A stretch of 64,000 bases of DNA from Bradyrhizobium lablabi (GTDB lineage: Bacteria > Pseudomonadota > Alphaproteobacteria > Rhizobiales > Xanthobacteraceae): the NCBI RefSeq assembly GCF_900141755.1, contig NZ_LT670844.1, positions 620,001-684,000 on the forward strand. Direction: 5' to 3'. Shown here piece after piece: positions 25,875 to 33,267 of the stretch; position 1 is the first letter of the stretch; each line of letters starts with the position of its first letter. Under the pieces are notes generated by a model. It had not been told where the DNA came from. It was given only the letters and a program-made list of their open reading frames with translations, and did no database searches. The translations under genes were made by a program, and so were the position numbers.

Positions 25875-26135
25875 TCAAAGCAACTTTGCGCGCACAAAGA
25901 ACACTCGAAGCGCGTTTGTCGCCTGCACACTCATCATCGCATCTTCAGCTGCCGCCTCCAGGCCGACTTTTGCATCGTTGTGCTGTGATTGAAACTCCAT
26001 CCATTCGACCGTGCTGAGACTGGTTATGAACCGATAAGCATCCCCGATCGTCTTGATCGCAACGGTCTCGCCGTTCAACTTAATTCGGAACGTCGCTTTC
26101 AGCGGTGTGTCAGAATGTGATACATCGTTCATCAT
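25875..26135 (-). CDS. DUF982 family protein
   Basis: The 86-residue protein fits the DUF982 pattern. It begins with a short hydrophilic start, then a strand TFRIKLNGETVAIKTIGDAY with the conserved dA..fl segment, a Trp-containing middle (VEWMEFQSQHNDA), and a C-terminal helix. DUF982 proteins are numerous in Rhizobiales and have no established role. The start is one of two adjacent ATG codons at 26135 or 26132. It is convergent with the gene ending at 25803. Confidence 0.6.
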   Translation of the reverse strand: MMNDVSHSDTPLKATFRIKLNGETVAIKTIGDAYRFITSLSTVEWMEFQSQHNDAKVGLEAAAEDAMMSVQATNALRVFFVRAKLL

Positions 26136-26220
26136 ATTTTCGTTTGTGCAATGGTACCGGCAAAGTCAATCCCAGCATCTTTTGCGCGACAGCTCCAGCC
26201 GCGGGCTCCGCGACCCGCCC

Positions 26221-26463
26221 TTACGCACCGAACGGCCGCGCGCATGGAATGAAGCGCCATCTCGCGATGGTCAGATGGAGCGTAACCTCCTCGTGCGCAT
26301 AGAGGCTGTTCAACAGCATCTTCATGTCGGCCATGTTGCGCGTCGGCTGACGCGCATCGGGTAGCTGCTCAAGCGCGATCAAGGCAGTCGCGAGAGCCTC
26401 GCCGATAATGAACTCGTCGCGGCCCGTCACCGATCCCAAACCGGCAGTTTTTGGAGTACTCAT
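26221..26463 (-). CDS. Small hypothetical protein
   Basis: The 80-residue frame begins MSTPKTAGLGSVTGRDEFII and contains a helix-rich core GEALATALIALEQLPDARQP. It is of the kind seen repeatedly in Bradyrhizobium genomes, but I know no function or domain name. It has no export signal. It lies 85 bp upstream of the DUF982 gene on the same strand and may form a pair with it. Confidence 0.5.
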   Translation of the reverse strand: MSTPKTAGLGSVTGRDEFIIGEALATALIALEQLPDARQPTRNMADMKMLLNSLYAHEEVTLHLTIARWRFIPCARPFGA

Positions 26464-26700
26464 GGCGCACGCCCTTTCGGCATTCTCTCGGGCACAGCAG
26501 TGAAGGGCCGTTCCCGATCGCCTGGCTTGGAAACCACAATCTTAGAAAGCTAACCTCGTCTTGCGGCGTTTCAAAGACGTCGGGAGGGCCACCGGACGTG
26601 CGAGGAGACCGTTCTACATTTGCACCTTGCTACCGAACAGCGTGCGACGGCGTGACGCCCATGGAGCGACCTGGCGTTTTGCCGCCATCGCCTAAGCCAG

Positions 26701-26818
26701 CCATCAATGTCCGCTATCGGGGTAACCCGGAAAACATATCCTCCCACTGAGTTCTTCTCAGTTTGGCACCTTTGAGACATGCCGCCCTTACGATGGATGT
26801 CGGCTTTCAGGGTGCCGG
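26701..26818. repeat. Palindromic repeat block flanking the IS30 element
   Basis: This block starts with CATCAATGTCCGCTATCGGG. A 40-base stretch at 26728-26767 (CGGAAAACATATCCTCCCAC..., then TTTGGC) recurs at 28883-28922 with three mismatches. It contains a perfect hairpin ACTGAG-TTCTT-CTCAGT at 26746-26762. TTTGAGACATGCCG follows in this copy and precedes it in the other. The remaining part of the 26464-26818 gap shows no gene. The reverse strand can be read as a protein with TEKNSV, which I treat as an artefact of the repeat. Confidence 0.6.
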
Positions 26819-28033
26819 CTCAACCGGTCGACGCAACACAGGCGCTAAATCTCTCTGCTGGGGTTTCAAATTGCAAGGTCTCACGTGGTCGTTCGTTTAG
26901 CTGACGAGCCACTTTGTTCAGGTAGGCTTGTGAGTGCACCGACAAGTCGGTGCCCTTCGGAAAGTACTGTCTCAGCAGGCCATTGGTGTTCTCGTTCGAC
27001 CCGCGCTGCCACGGGCTTTGCGGATCGCAAAAATATACGTCGATTTTGGTCGCCAACGTAAAGCGACGATGATCCGTAAGTTCCTTTCCCCGATCCCAGG
27101 TCAGGGACTTATACAGCTCCTTTGGTAGCTTCTTCGCCTGCTTGATGAGCGCGGTGACGACCGTTCGGGTGTCCTTACCGGCCACCTTGGCCAACATCAC
27201 GTAGCGCGTATGACGCTCGACCAAGGTCGCGATGTAGCTGTTGTTCGGCCCGGACAGCAGATCGCCTTCCCAATGGCCAGGCACCGCTCGATCTTCAACC
27301 GCCGCCGGTCGCTGGCGGATTGAGACGATATCCTTGATATGCCCCCGTCTATCGCCATCCGGATCGACCGGCTTGGAGCGACGCATCGAGCGCTTCGATC
27401 GAAGATGACTAAGCAGCTCTTTCTTGAGCACGCCACGGGTTTGTACAAATAAGCTGCGGTAGATCGTCTCGTGTGACACCTGATTACACTCGTCTTCAGG
27501 ATGCGTTCTCTTCAGCCAGCCGGCTATCTGCTCGGGTGACCAATCCAATCTGAGCTTCCCCGCGACAGCTCGCCGTAGCCGCGGACTGCTCGCCAATTTA
27601 CAGCATTTTGGACGACGAGCTCGCGCCCAGGCATTCTCGTCCGCAAGCGTCGCTCGGTAGCGATCATAGCCGCCATTGCGGCTCATTTCCCGGCTCACCG
27701 TCGAGGGTGAGCGGCCAAGCAACTTGGCGATCGATCGGGCCGATCGATGTGCCGTAACACCTCTGGAAATCACCTCGCGTTCCGCGAGCGTCAATGCCAG
27801 CCTGGAGCGACGCCGCTCGGCAGGACGAATCCCACCATGCGGAGCCACCAAAAAATAGATCGACGATGACTGCTTACCAAAAGCGCGTCCGATCGCCTTT
27901 AGCGACTCCCCGCGCTTCCAGCGATCCCATAACTCCGTTTTCTCTGCCGCAGTAAACCCTCTATGAAATTTGTGAGCCATCAAACCACACTCCATCTCTC
28001 CTTTAAGATAAAGTGTTGCGTCAACCGGTTGAG
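26819..28033. mobile_element. IS30-family insertion sequence, apparently complete
   Basis: Terminal inverted repeats CTCAACCGGTCGACGCAACA(C) at 26819-26839 and its near-perfect complement at 28013-28033 bound one intact transposase gene. They differ at one position in 21. The transposase stop codon lies inside the left repeat. The flanks on both sides resemble each other in inverse orientation (GTCGGCTTTCAGGGTGCCGG on the left; reverse complement TCCGCTTTACCCCGGTGGT on the right). I therefore infer insertion into an existing palindromic repeat, as known for IS30 target choice. I could not settle a target duplication, which in this family is only two or three bases. Confidence 0.85.
26820..27980 (-). 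CDS. IS30-family transposase
   Basis: The 386-residue protein begins MAHKFHRGFTAAEKTELWDR, a typical helix-turn-helix start. A second DNA-binding region has REVISRGVTAHRSARSIAKL and GRSPSTVSREMSRNGGYDRY. The DDE integrase core carries Asp in GHWEGDLLSG, Asp in SLTWDRGKEL and Glu in SPWQRGSNENTNGLLRQYFP. No frameshift or stop interrupts it, so it may be active. The ATG at 27980 is preceded by GGAGAGATGGAGTGTGG; the longer frame to 28133 runs out through the terminal repeat and is not used. Confidence 0.93.
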   Translation of the reverse strand: MAHKFHRGFTAAEKTELWDRWKRGESLKAIGRAFGKQSSSIYFLVAPHGGIRPAERRRSRLALTLAEREVISRGVTAHRSARSIAKLLGRSPSTVSREMSRNGGYDRYRATLADENAWARARRPKCCKLASSPRLRRAVAGKLRLDWSPEQIAGWLKRTHPEDECNQVSHETIYRSLFVQTRGVLKKELLSHLRSKRSMRRSKPVDPDGDRRGHIKDIVSIRQRPAAVEDRAVPGHWEGDLLSGPNNSYIATLVERHTRYVMLAKVAGKDTRTVVTALIKQAKKLPKELYKSLTWDRGKELTDHRRFTLATKIDVYFCDPQSPWQRGSNENTNGLLRQYFPKGTDLSVHSQAYLNKVARQLNERPRETLQFETPAERFSACVASTG

Positions 28034-28129
28034 ACCACCGGGGTAAAGCGGAAGTAACGCGGACATCGCCAAAATGGCGCGATTGACCCGGTCTGCCGCC
28101 TGCTAGTGTCAAGGCGCAGACAATCCCAT

Positions 28130-28276
28130 TCAATACCGCACGGTCTGGGATTGGATGACTTCGGCGGTCGGGTCAGATGCCAAGAACCGGTGTATCGCCA
28201 TCGCGCCCGTTAGAGCCAGCATGAAAAGCGCAGCCACCAAAACAGAGTCCACGTAACGTGACTTGTCCGTTCGCAT
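28130..28276 (-). CDS. Small single-pass membrane protein
   Basis: A 48-residue frame with ATG at 28276, preceded by GGGAGTGATTGC, encodes MRTDKSRYVDSVLVAALFML and then a hydrophobic stretch ending near residue 28. A polar tail follows. One membrane helix with a basic N-terminus suggests a cytoplasmic start. No family is recognised. It lies about 100 bp from the IS30 right end and points toward it. Confidence 0.45.
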   Translation of the reverse strand: MRTDKSRYVDSVLVAALFMLALTGAMAIHRFLASDPTAEVIQSQTVRY

Positions 28277-28417
28277 CGCAATCACTCCCGTTGGCTGGAA
28301 GTTCAGCACCGCAGGGCAGAATCTACACCCGTCACGTTTGATCACAAGAGCCTAGTTACGCGGCCTAGCTAGGTGACGCCGTGCTTGCGAAGGAAGATTC
28401 GACTGATTCCGACCGGA

Positions 28418-28615
28418 TCATCGGGCAATAGCTACCTCGCCCGCCGGAATGGGCTTTGCTGTTTTATGCTCTGCTGCTTCGTTCGTGCGCAGAAGTTCTT
28501 CTGCATCATGGGCAGTCCGAAGCGCCACGGATTTCCGGTTAAATCTAATGAGCTTGGTTTGCCCATCGCAAACGATCCAGCCTTTTTCGACATGGATGAT
28601 TGTGTACATCGCCAT
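28418..28615 (-). CDS. Small hypothetical protein
   Basis: The frame from ATG at 28615 or 28609 encodes about 65 residues: MYTIIHVEKGWIVCDGQTKL, then a charged helix and a short tail. GGGG lies three bases before the first and nine before the second ATG, so the second may be the real start. The strand-rich first half and helical second half look like a real small domain; no known family is recognised. Confidence 0.45.
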   Translation of the reverse strand: MAMYTIIHVEKGWIVCDGQTKLIRFNRKSVALRTAHDAEELLRTNEAAEHKTAKPIPAGEVAIAR

Positions 28616-28812
28616 GATCCCCAAAATTTGACGCGATCATTTGGCTAACGCGGACAATTCTAGTTCACGCAAGTTAAGACAACCCGCGACCAAATGAATA
28701 AATCTGGTTTCATCTATCTTAATCGGATTGCAGAAATTCACACCCGGCGCGCCGGGGGCACTGCGCGCTCGCGCCGACGAGGTGATCGAGTAACCTGTTA
28801 AATTGCTGCAGT

Positions 28813-28930
28813 GCACGAGCCTCTTGTTGGCACGTTTGAGACATGCCGGCTGCGTCGACCGGTTGAGCCGGCAAGGGCAAAGCGGAAAACATATGCTCGT
28901 ACTGAGTTCTTCTCAGTTTGGCCCAGGCTC
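28813..28930. repeat. Repeat block with solo IS30 terminal repeat
   Basis: TGCGTCGACCGGTTGAGCC at 28851-28869 is the exact complement of the outer part of the IS30 left end, but no transposase is attached. Around it are TTGGCACGTTTGAGACATGC(CG), a GGGCAAAGCGGAAAACATAT segment and the same ACTGAG-TTCTT-CTCAGT hairpin (28901-28917) as at 26746. It is either an IS30 end left by deletion or the shared repeat that IS30 targets. Bases 28625-29094 otherwise contain no supported gene. Confidence 0.55.
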
Positions 28931-29094
28931 AATGAGAGTGACAGTGAACCCTTCTCACGATGCATCTCCAATAAACAGATAGCGGGTAGTCGATGTGTCA
29001 AGGGCACTTCCCTTTCACGCAATAGCCGCACCGATGTAATGAAAGCCTGGGCAAACAAAGCGTAGAATGCGCTCCAATCTTAGGTAGGTAAGCC

Positions 29095-29307
29095 ATGAAA
29101 CAACAAATGAGTTGCCGCGATATGGAACTGCTCTATCGACGACGAGCCGTGTTTGACTGTGAGCATAGTTGGAAATGGCTTGGCGAAGCCGAGCGCTGGG
29201 GACACCTGGCACAGAAGGAGACCGCATCGCGCTTTAAAAAGATTGGGCCGATGGCGATGGGACCGAACACCATCCACGGCGATTTACGCGGTAAGCAGAT
29301 GGGCTAA
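29095..29307 (+). CDS. Small conserved hypothetical protein
   Basis: The 70-residue protein MKQQMSCRDMELLYRRRAVF... has a basic, Trp-containing middle (CEHSWKWLGEAERWGHL) and ends MGPNTIHGDLRGKQMG. A good AGGTAGGTAAG precedes the ATG. It looks like a soluble helical protein that I recall as frequent in Bradyrhizobium, without known function. Its gene stands alone, convergent with the primase remnant. Confidence 0.55.
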   Translation: MKQQMSCRDMELLYRRRAVFDCEHSWKWLGEAERWGHLAQKETASRFKKIGPMAMGPNTIHGDLRGKQMG

Positions 29308-29499
29308 CACCCTCTGAAGAATGAGCAACAACTCAGCTCAAGTGACCTAGCAGAATCCAACAGCGTAAAAGTCAAATGACACGCGAGGGAAGACGATTGC
29401 TGAAGCATCGAGGCTCTGTGAGATGTGAAGAGCTTGGCGGCTTCTATCGCGCTTCAAGAAGAATTTAAGGAACGGCGGAAAGACGGTGTGCGGTTGGCC

Positions 29500-29752
29500 G
29501 AGCATCAAGGCCGCTGCGTCCTTTGACTCACGCTTTTGACGTGGCTCACGAGGGCGATCCTCCCGCCTTAGACGGAAAGCAATGAAAGAGGTTCTTCGCG
29601 GGAGTGATAACGATCGCCCGCGGGCCTCCACGGCAGACCGGGCGGGCGCCCGCAGCTGGGAACGCTCTTCGGCGGTGTGCAGTCCAAGTAATTTAGCTGC
29701 TTGGTCGATGGAGCAGCGCGCCTTCACTTCAGCGAAGTCAAATGAATGACAT
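29500..29752 (-). pseudogene. CHC2 zinc-finger DNA-primase-like gene, frameshifted
   Basis: From an ATG at 29752 (AAAGGCG upstream), adjoining frames together read MS, then FDFAEVKARCSIDQAAKLLG and LRAP. They continue in the next frame as PVCRGGPRAIVITPAKNLFH and CFPSKAGG, then shift again to IALVSHVKSV. This is the N-terminal zinc-binding domain of DnaG-like primases found in phages and integrative elements. At least three shifts are needed: a CATT insertion near the start, one at GCGCCCGCCC and one near GGAGGATCG. No primase catalytic domain follows. The gene is dead and is further evidence that 24-38 kb derives from a mobile element. The left limit is approximate. Confidence 0.6.
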
Positions 29753-29849
29753 GGCAATCGCCTTTCGAGGAACAACTGCCCCTAATCGTACCATGCGCCA
29801 GGAACACTTCGGGTACATGGGTATTGCGAGTCCAGCATGGAGTTTTAAA

Positions 29850-29969
29850 ATGAAACAAGTGCTCGGAGTGAGTGTCGCTCTCCTGCTCTTCGGGAGCGGC
29901 GTGTGGGCAAACCTCAGCGTCGGCTCACTTTCTCAAAACACCGGCGCGTGGGTCTCGCATTCTCGTTGA
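29850..29969 (+). CDS. Possible short exported peptide
   Basis: ATG at 29850 opens 39 codons starting MKQVLGVSVALLLFGSGVWA, a good signal-peptide pattern with a cleavage site after VWA, and leaves about 19 residues. No strong ribosome site precedes it (AGTTTTAAA), so it may be chance. No homologue is recognised. Confidence 0.28.
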   Translation: MKQVLGVSVALLLFGSGVWANLSVGSLSQNTGAWVSHSR

Positions 29970-30244
29970 ACGCGGACCGAACCAGGAATGGCACACGCGC
30001 TTATCGCGCTGAACTAAGGCAGTGACGGTCTCTTGCGACGCGTAGAAGCGCACGCCGGGTGCGACAGGCGTGAAAGCTGCGAAGCTTGGCGTATCGCTCG
30101 ATACGCGAGGGTAACTGAAAGCAAAGGTCGCGATAATTAGCAAGTAGTCTGCCACATTTGAATTGAACGGCTTTCTTTTTGATTTGCCGGAACAATCCAC
30201 CGTATGCTCGGTTGTCATATGTTCCCGACCATCAGCGAGCCGTG

Positions 30245-30448
30245 ATGACAAACAGAATGATCCCAACAAGTATGTTCGGCAGAATCGACAGGGCGATTAG
30301 TCCGCTAAGTCCTGCCAGAACCCGAATCAGACGCTTGGCCAACAGACGCAAAGTCCAAACCAGGGCGGCCAGCAGAGCAGCGGCCAACAAAGAGAGCCGC
30401 AACGCTGATGGAACCGAACTGCTCGCTTCGACTAGCAGTTTTGTTTAG
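30245..30448 (+). CDS. Possible small arginine-rich protein
   Basis: The frame from ATG at 30245 encodes about 67 residues. MTNRMIPTSMFGRIDRAISP is followed by a strongly basic stretch (RRLANRRKVQTRAASRAA). Such sequences can be DNA- or RNA-binding tails, but a GC-rich random frame can also look like this. There is no clear ribosome site. The gap 29970-30244 shows nothing else. Confidence 0.3.
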   Translation: MTNRMIPTSMFGRIDRAISPLSPARTRIRRLANRRKVQTRAASRAAANKESRNADGTELLASTSSFV

Positions 30449-30541
30449 CAGAGTTCTTTCGGCTCCCAATCCGCCTTCTTCGACACTTCCCATTCTTAGG
30501 CGCACGATGCCCTTCGGTCCATGCCCTCAGAGGAGGTAGCT

Positions 30542-30703
30542 ATGGAACATCAATTTTTCATTCGCCAGCAAAACCTTAAGCTCTATCGCAGTCTTGTGGC
30601 TGCATCGGAAGCAGCGGCGGCGAAAGCTGACGCGCGGCAGGAGAAGCTTTTAAAGCTACTGGCAGAGGAAGTAGCGAACGAACCGCCGGCCAGAAAGCAC
30701 TAA
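30542..30703 (+). CDS. Small helical hypothetical protein
   Basis: ATG at 30542 has AGAGGAGG eight bases upstream, one of the best ribosome sites in the island. The 53-residue product (MEHQFFIRQQNLKLYRSLVA, then Ala/Glu/Lys-rich sequence) should be almost wholly alpha-helical and soluble. No domain is recognised. Bases 30704-30991 after it contain no supported gene. Confidence 0.5.
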   Translation: MEHQFFIRQQNLKLYRSLVAASEAAAAKADARQEKLLKLLAEEVANEPPARKH

Positions 30704-30991
30704 GGCGCTTGATGCCGGCATGAGTGGCTTCAACAGATTGTATTCGTGACGAAACTTGTGCTGAGCGCAAATCGCAGCGCGGTTTGTGGCTTGGGGTCAA
30801 CGCCTTCGCCGCTTACGACTTGGACAGACCAATTGCTTTCGACCACCTCATCTGTGACGGGATAAATGCCGACGGCGGATACGTCCTCGCATCCGGGTAG
30901 GTGTGGATTTCCCTGAGAGCTATTTGCTTCAGTTCTTCTGTGGATATCAGCTGACGTACTCTGTTGAAACTCAACTCTAGAGAGGCAACAA

Positions 30992-31354
30992 ATGACCTAC
31001 TTCTTGTGCAAAATGATCTTGCCGCGCTCGGACTTCGTACAAACGATGACCGACGCCGAGAAAAACATCATGAAGGCTCACGGCGACTACCTTCAGAGCC
31101 TGGCCGAAGTTGGTTCGATCGTGTGTCACGGCCCTGTAGATGATCCCAAAGGTGGGTGGGGGCTGTCGATCTTTTCTGCAAGGGACCAAATGGAGGTTGA
31201 GCGTCTGACAGCCGCCGACCCGATAATTCTGGATGATGTCGGTGCGAGGTATGAAATTCTTCCGATGAAAAAACTTCGGATGAAGGGAGCGAGCCGAGCA
31301 AGCCGAGCGCCGTTGAAGTTCCCTACATGCGCGTCGTCGGTGAGCCGGCAGTAG
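30992..31354 (+). CDS. YCII-superfamily protein (YciI-like)
   Basis: The 120-residue protein has the dimeric ferredoxin-like YCII pattern: MTYFLCKMILPRSDFVQTMT, then the conserved His in KAHGDYLQSLAEVG, IVCHGPVDDPKGGWGLSIFS and LTAADPIILDDVGARYEILP. These are small cytoplasmic proteins, some of which are dehydrohalogenase- or lactonase-like; the specific role is unknown. AGAGAGG precedes the start. The last 25 or so residues are basic and outside the domain, perhaps an extension caused by loss of the original stop. Confidence 0.75.
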   Translation: MTYFLCKMILPRSDFVQTMTDAEKNIMKAHGDYLQSLAEVGSIVCHGPVDDPKGGWGLSIFSARDQMEVERLTAADPIILDDVGARYEILPMKKLRMKGASRASRAPLKFPTCASSVSRQ

Positions 31355-31970
31355 ATTCACTGCACAGTCGATGTCGCCCATTGGCAGATAGTGTTGCAAA
31401 AGTCTTTTTGCGGCATGTGACTCAAATTCTCCGAACCGTAGACGCGGCGATCGAATAAAAATGTGGGGGGACTACGCCGGCATGCGCGAAACTCACCGGC
31501 GATTCCGGTAACGGGTTTGAGGCTGCATTGATCCGCGATTGTCGCTTGCTTCGTCCTTTGGCGGGAAATCAGCCGCAGTGCCTTTTGAGACTTTTGCAAC
31601 AAAATCGGCACTTAGCTGACATTAGGTTTTGGTCAATGTCCGCTTTGCGGCGGGCGGTCATACAATGTCTGGCAAGCTGAGACTGCTCCCACTAAAATGT
31701 TTGGCTCAACGAACGAGCCAGTGTGCTGCGCAGCGTCAGCGGAATGCGGCGTCAAGAGCAACACGACTGAAAAAAGCGTTCCAGCCATGGGTGATGGCTG
31801 AGACGCTTTGGGAGTTCCGCCGGATTTGGCAATCGCGCAGCTGATCGGTCGCCTCACCCCTCATCGTCCGGATGATGCCGCGCATAAAACATGATTTCGC
31901 GAGCGTAGTTTAGTTGCCATTCGGTACCGGCGGGAGGAAGCTCTCGGCTGTGGGCACAATGGAGAGCAGC
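31355..31970. repeat. Gene-free stretch with repeat copy C
   Basis: At 31608-31657 stands CACTTAGCTGACATTAGG and then GTCAATGTCCGCTTTGCGGC(GGGCGG), the clearest copy of the dispersed repeat. The preceding TTTTGCAACAAAATCGG also looks repeat-derived. None of the frames here has coding character. It may hold the terminator of the YCII gene. Confidence 0.45.
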
Positions 31971-32213
31971 ATGAGCAAGGCAGGTCTCGGCAATCGCCAC
32001 CGCAACAAGGATGGCGAAATCAGCGGCAAACACGGAAACACCCCCGTCCGCACGCTGCGCAAAATTTACGGACAGGGTTTTGCCGCCGGGTATCCGGAAA
32101 CCGCGCAACTGAGTGAATTAATGCTGCAACTCAATGAGACTTCGCTAAGCCAACTCCGCCGCGACCACGAGACGCACCATTTAAAGCACAAGATCGCTCA
32201 CGTATCGGAATAA
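31971..32213 (+). CDS. Small conserved hypothetical protein
   Basis: ATG at 31971, five bases after GGAGAG, encodes 80 residues: MSKAGLGNRHRNKDGEISGK, then KHGNTPVRTLRKIYGQGFAA and a helical Leu-rich end. I recognise it as a short protein common in Bradyrhizobium and often annotated as hypothetical; the basic N-terminal half could bind nucleic acid. It is followed 44 bp later by the gene at 32258 and is probably in the same transcript. Confidence 0.6.
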   Translation: MSKAGLGNRHRNKDGEISGKHGNTPVRTLRKIYGQGFAAGYPETAQLSELMLQLNETSLSQLRRDHETHHLKHKIAHVSE

Positions 32214-32257
32214 AGGCGCCGACTTTTCGAACTGGAGCTGAAGGTGAAGGCACCAAA

Positions 32258-32902
32258 ATGAACCAGGTGAATGCCAGGCACGAGATCATTCGCGAATGGC
32301 GTTCGCTTCCGAAGGAGCTGAGACAAACGGACGAACAAGCCGCAGCGTTCGCGATGCAGATAAAAGACAAATACAAATTCTCTAGCGACAGCGCTGACCG
32401 CTATCAAACCGTCAAAGATTGGTTGCTGCGTTACCTATCGATTACGCGCGGGCTGGAGCGAAATGCTGAAGGCGAAGGGAAAATGAGCGGCGACGAGAAA
32501 AGCACCGATCCCGGCCTCTCGGCTGCTGAGCGGAAAACTCTCAGAAGCCGCGAGGCAGAAGAAGCGGTCGCGGAGCATGAAAGCGCTCAGAAGGCATTTC
32601 ATGAAAATCGGGAGCGGCTGCGGGAAGAACGTCTCAGGCGGGAGACAGCGGCGGGGCCGATACTTTATCCGGCCCCAGAGCTTCCAGACGACACCCCCGT
32701 CGAGAACGTCCGATTTGCTACCAGGATACGGAAGACACTCCATGCCGCTGGCATGAAGACGATTGGCGACGTGCGTGAAGTTTCCGACGCTGCGCTGCTT
32801 AGCCTTCCAGATTTCGGCAGCGGTTCGCTATCTTATCTTCGTGAGGCCCTTGGTCTCCCGTCAACCGATGGCGTACGTCCAAAGATCAAAAAGCCCACCT
32901 GA
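32258..32902 (+). CDS. Two-part protein with RNA polymerase alpha-CTD-like domain
   Basis: The 214-residue frame seems to join two units. Residues 1-67 (MNQVNARHEIIREWRSLPKE..., ending LLRYLSITRGL) form a helical small-protein module. From Met76 (ATG 32483, with its own GAAGGGAAA ribosome site) comes a charged helix and then, at about 145-205, VRFATRIRKTLHAAGMKTIG, VREVSDAALLSLPDFGSGSL and SYLREALGL. That pattern of two helix-hairpin-helix motifs resembles the C-terminal domain of RNA polymerase alpha. It could therefore bind DNA or transcription factors. Separate translation from 32483 is possible. The leader at 32237-32261 resembles that of two other island genes. Confidence 0.6.
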   Translation: MNQVNARHEIIREWRSLPKELRQTDEQAAAFAMQIKDKYKFSSDSADRYQTVKDWLLRYLSITRGLERNAEGEGKMSGDEKSTDPGLSAAERKTLRSREAEEAVAEHESAQKAFHENRERLREERLRRETAAGPILYPAPELPDDTPVENVRFATRIRKTLHAAGMKTIGDVREVSDAALLSLPDFGSGSLSYLREALGLPSTDGVRPKIKKPT

Positions 32903-32918
32903 TTTGCGGTGATTGCTA

Positions 32919-32938
32919 AGCCGCTCGGGGCGGCTTTC
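32919..32938 (+). terminator. Candidate intrinsic terminator
   Basis: AGCCGC at 32919 and GCGGCT at 32930 form a 6-bp GC stem with a TCGGG loop, 16 bp after the stop of the preceding gene. Only TTTC follows, so the U-tract is weak. Confidence 0.4.
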
Positions 32939-32947
32939 GCGGGCCAC

Positions 32948-33100
32948 CTACCCGTGTTTGACCCCATGCGCGATAGCTGCTGTCGCAGGATCAGGGGCGG
33001 CAGTATGAGAGGCCTTTCCACTCGTCAGCGCCGCGTCCGAATAGATTTCGCCGGCGATGGTGATCAACGCTAGTATGAAGATGACGACCACAGCTCTCAT
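32948..33100 (-). CDS. Small single-pass membrane protein
   Basis: From the ATG at 33100 the frame gives about 50 residues. A hydrophobic helix MRAVVVIFILALITIAGEIY is followed by a polar Ala/Thr-rich tail. It may be an N-terminally anchored protein or an exported peptide. A start at 33139 would add 13 residues. No motif is recognised and the ribosome site is weak. Confidence 0.4.
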   Translation of the reverse strand: MRAVVVIFILALITIAGEIYSDAALTSGKASHTAAPDPATAAIAHGVKHG

Positions 33101-33267
33101 GGTCGCTTTGTCGCGCGCGAATGCGGCAAACTCAGTCAAATACCTCGGCTAAAAACGGAAGTTTCGATTCGAGATGCCCCGCTATGACTCAAGGAGCCAA
33201 TGGAGGGAAGCTGCTCTCTTCCGCAGGCTTACGTTGTCTGGTTTGCGATTCCATTCCGAGGCATTTT

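Noticed and set aside
28798..29058. Small protein with QTEKNSVRAYVFRF
   Set aside because: The same residues arise from the repeat at 26728-26767, so the frame is created by a dispersed repeat rather than by a gene.
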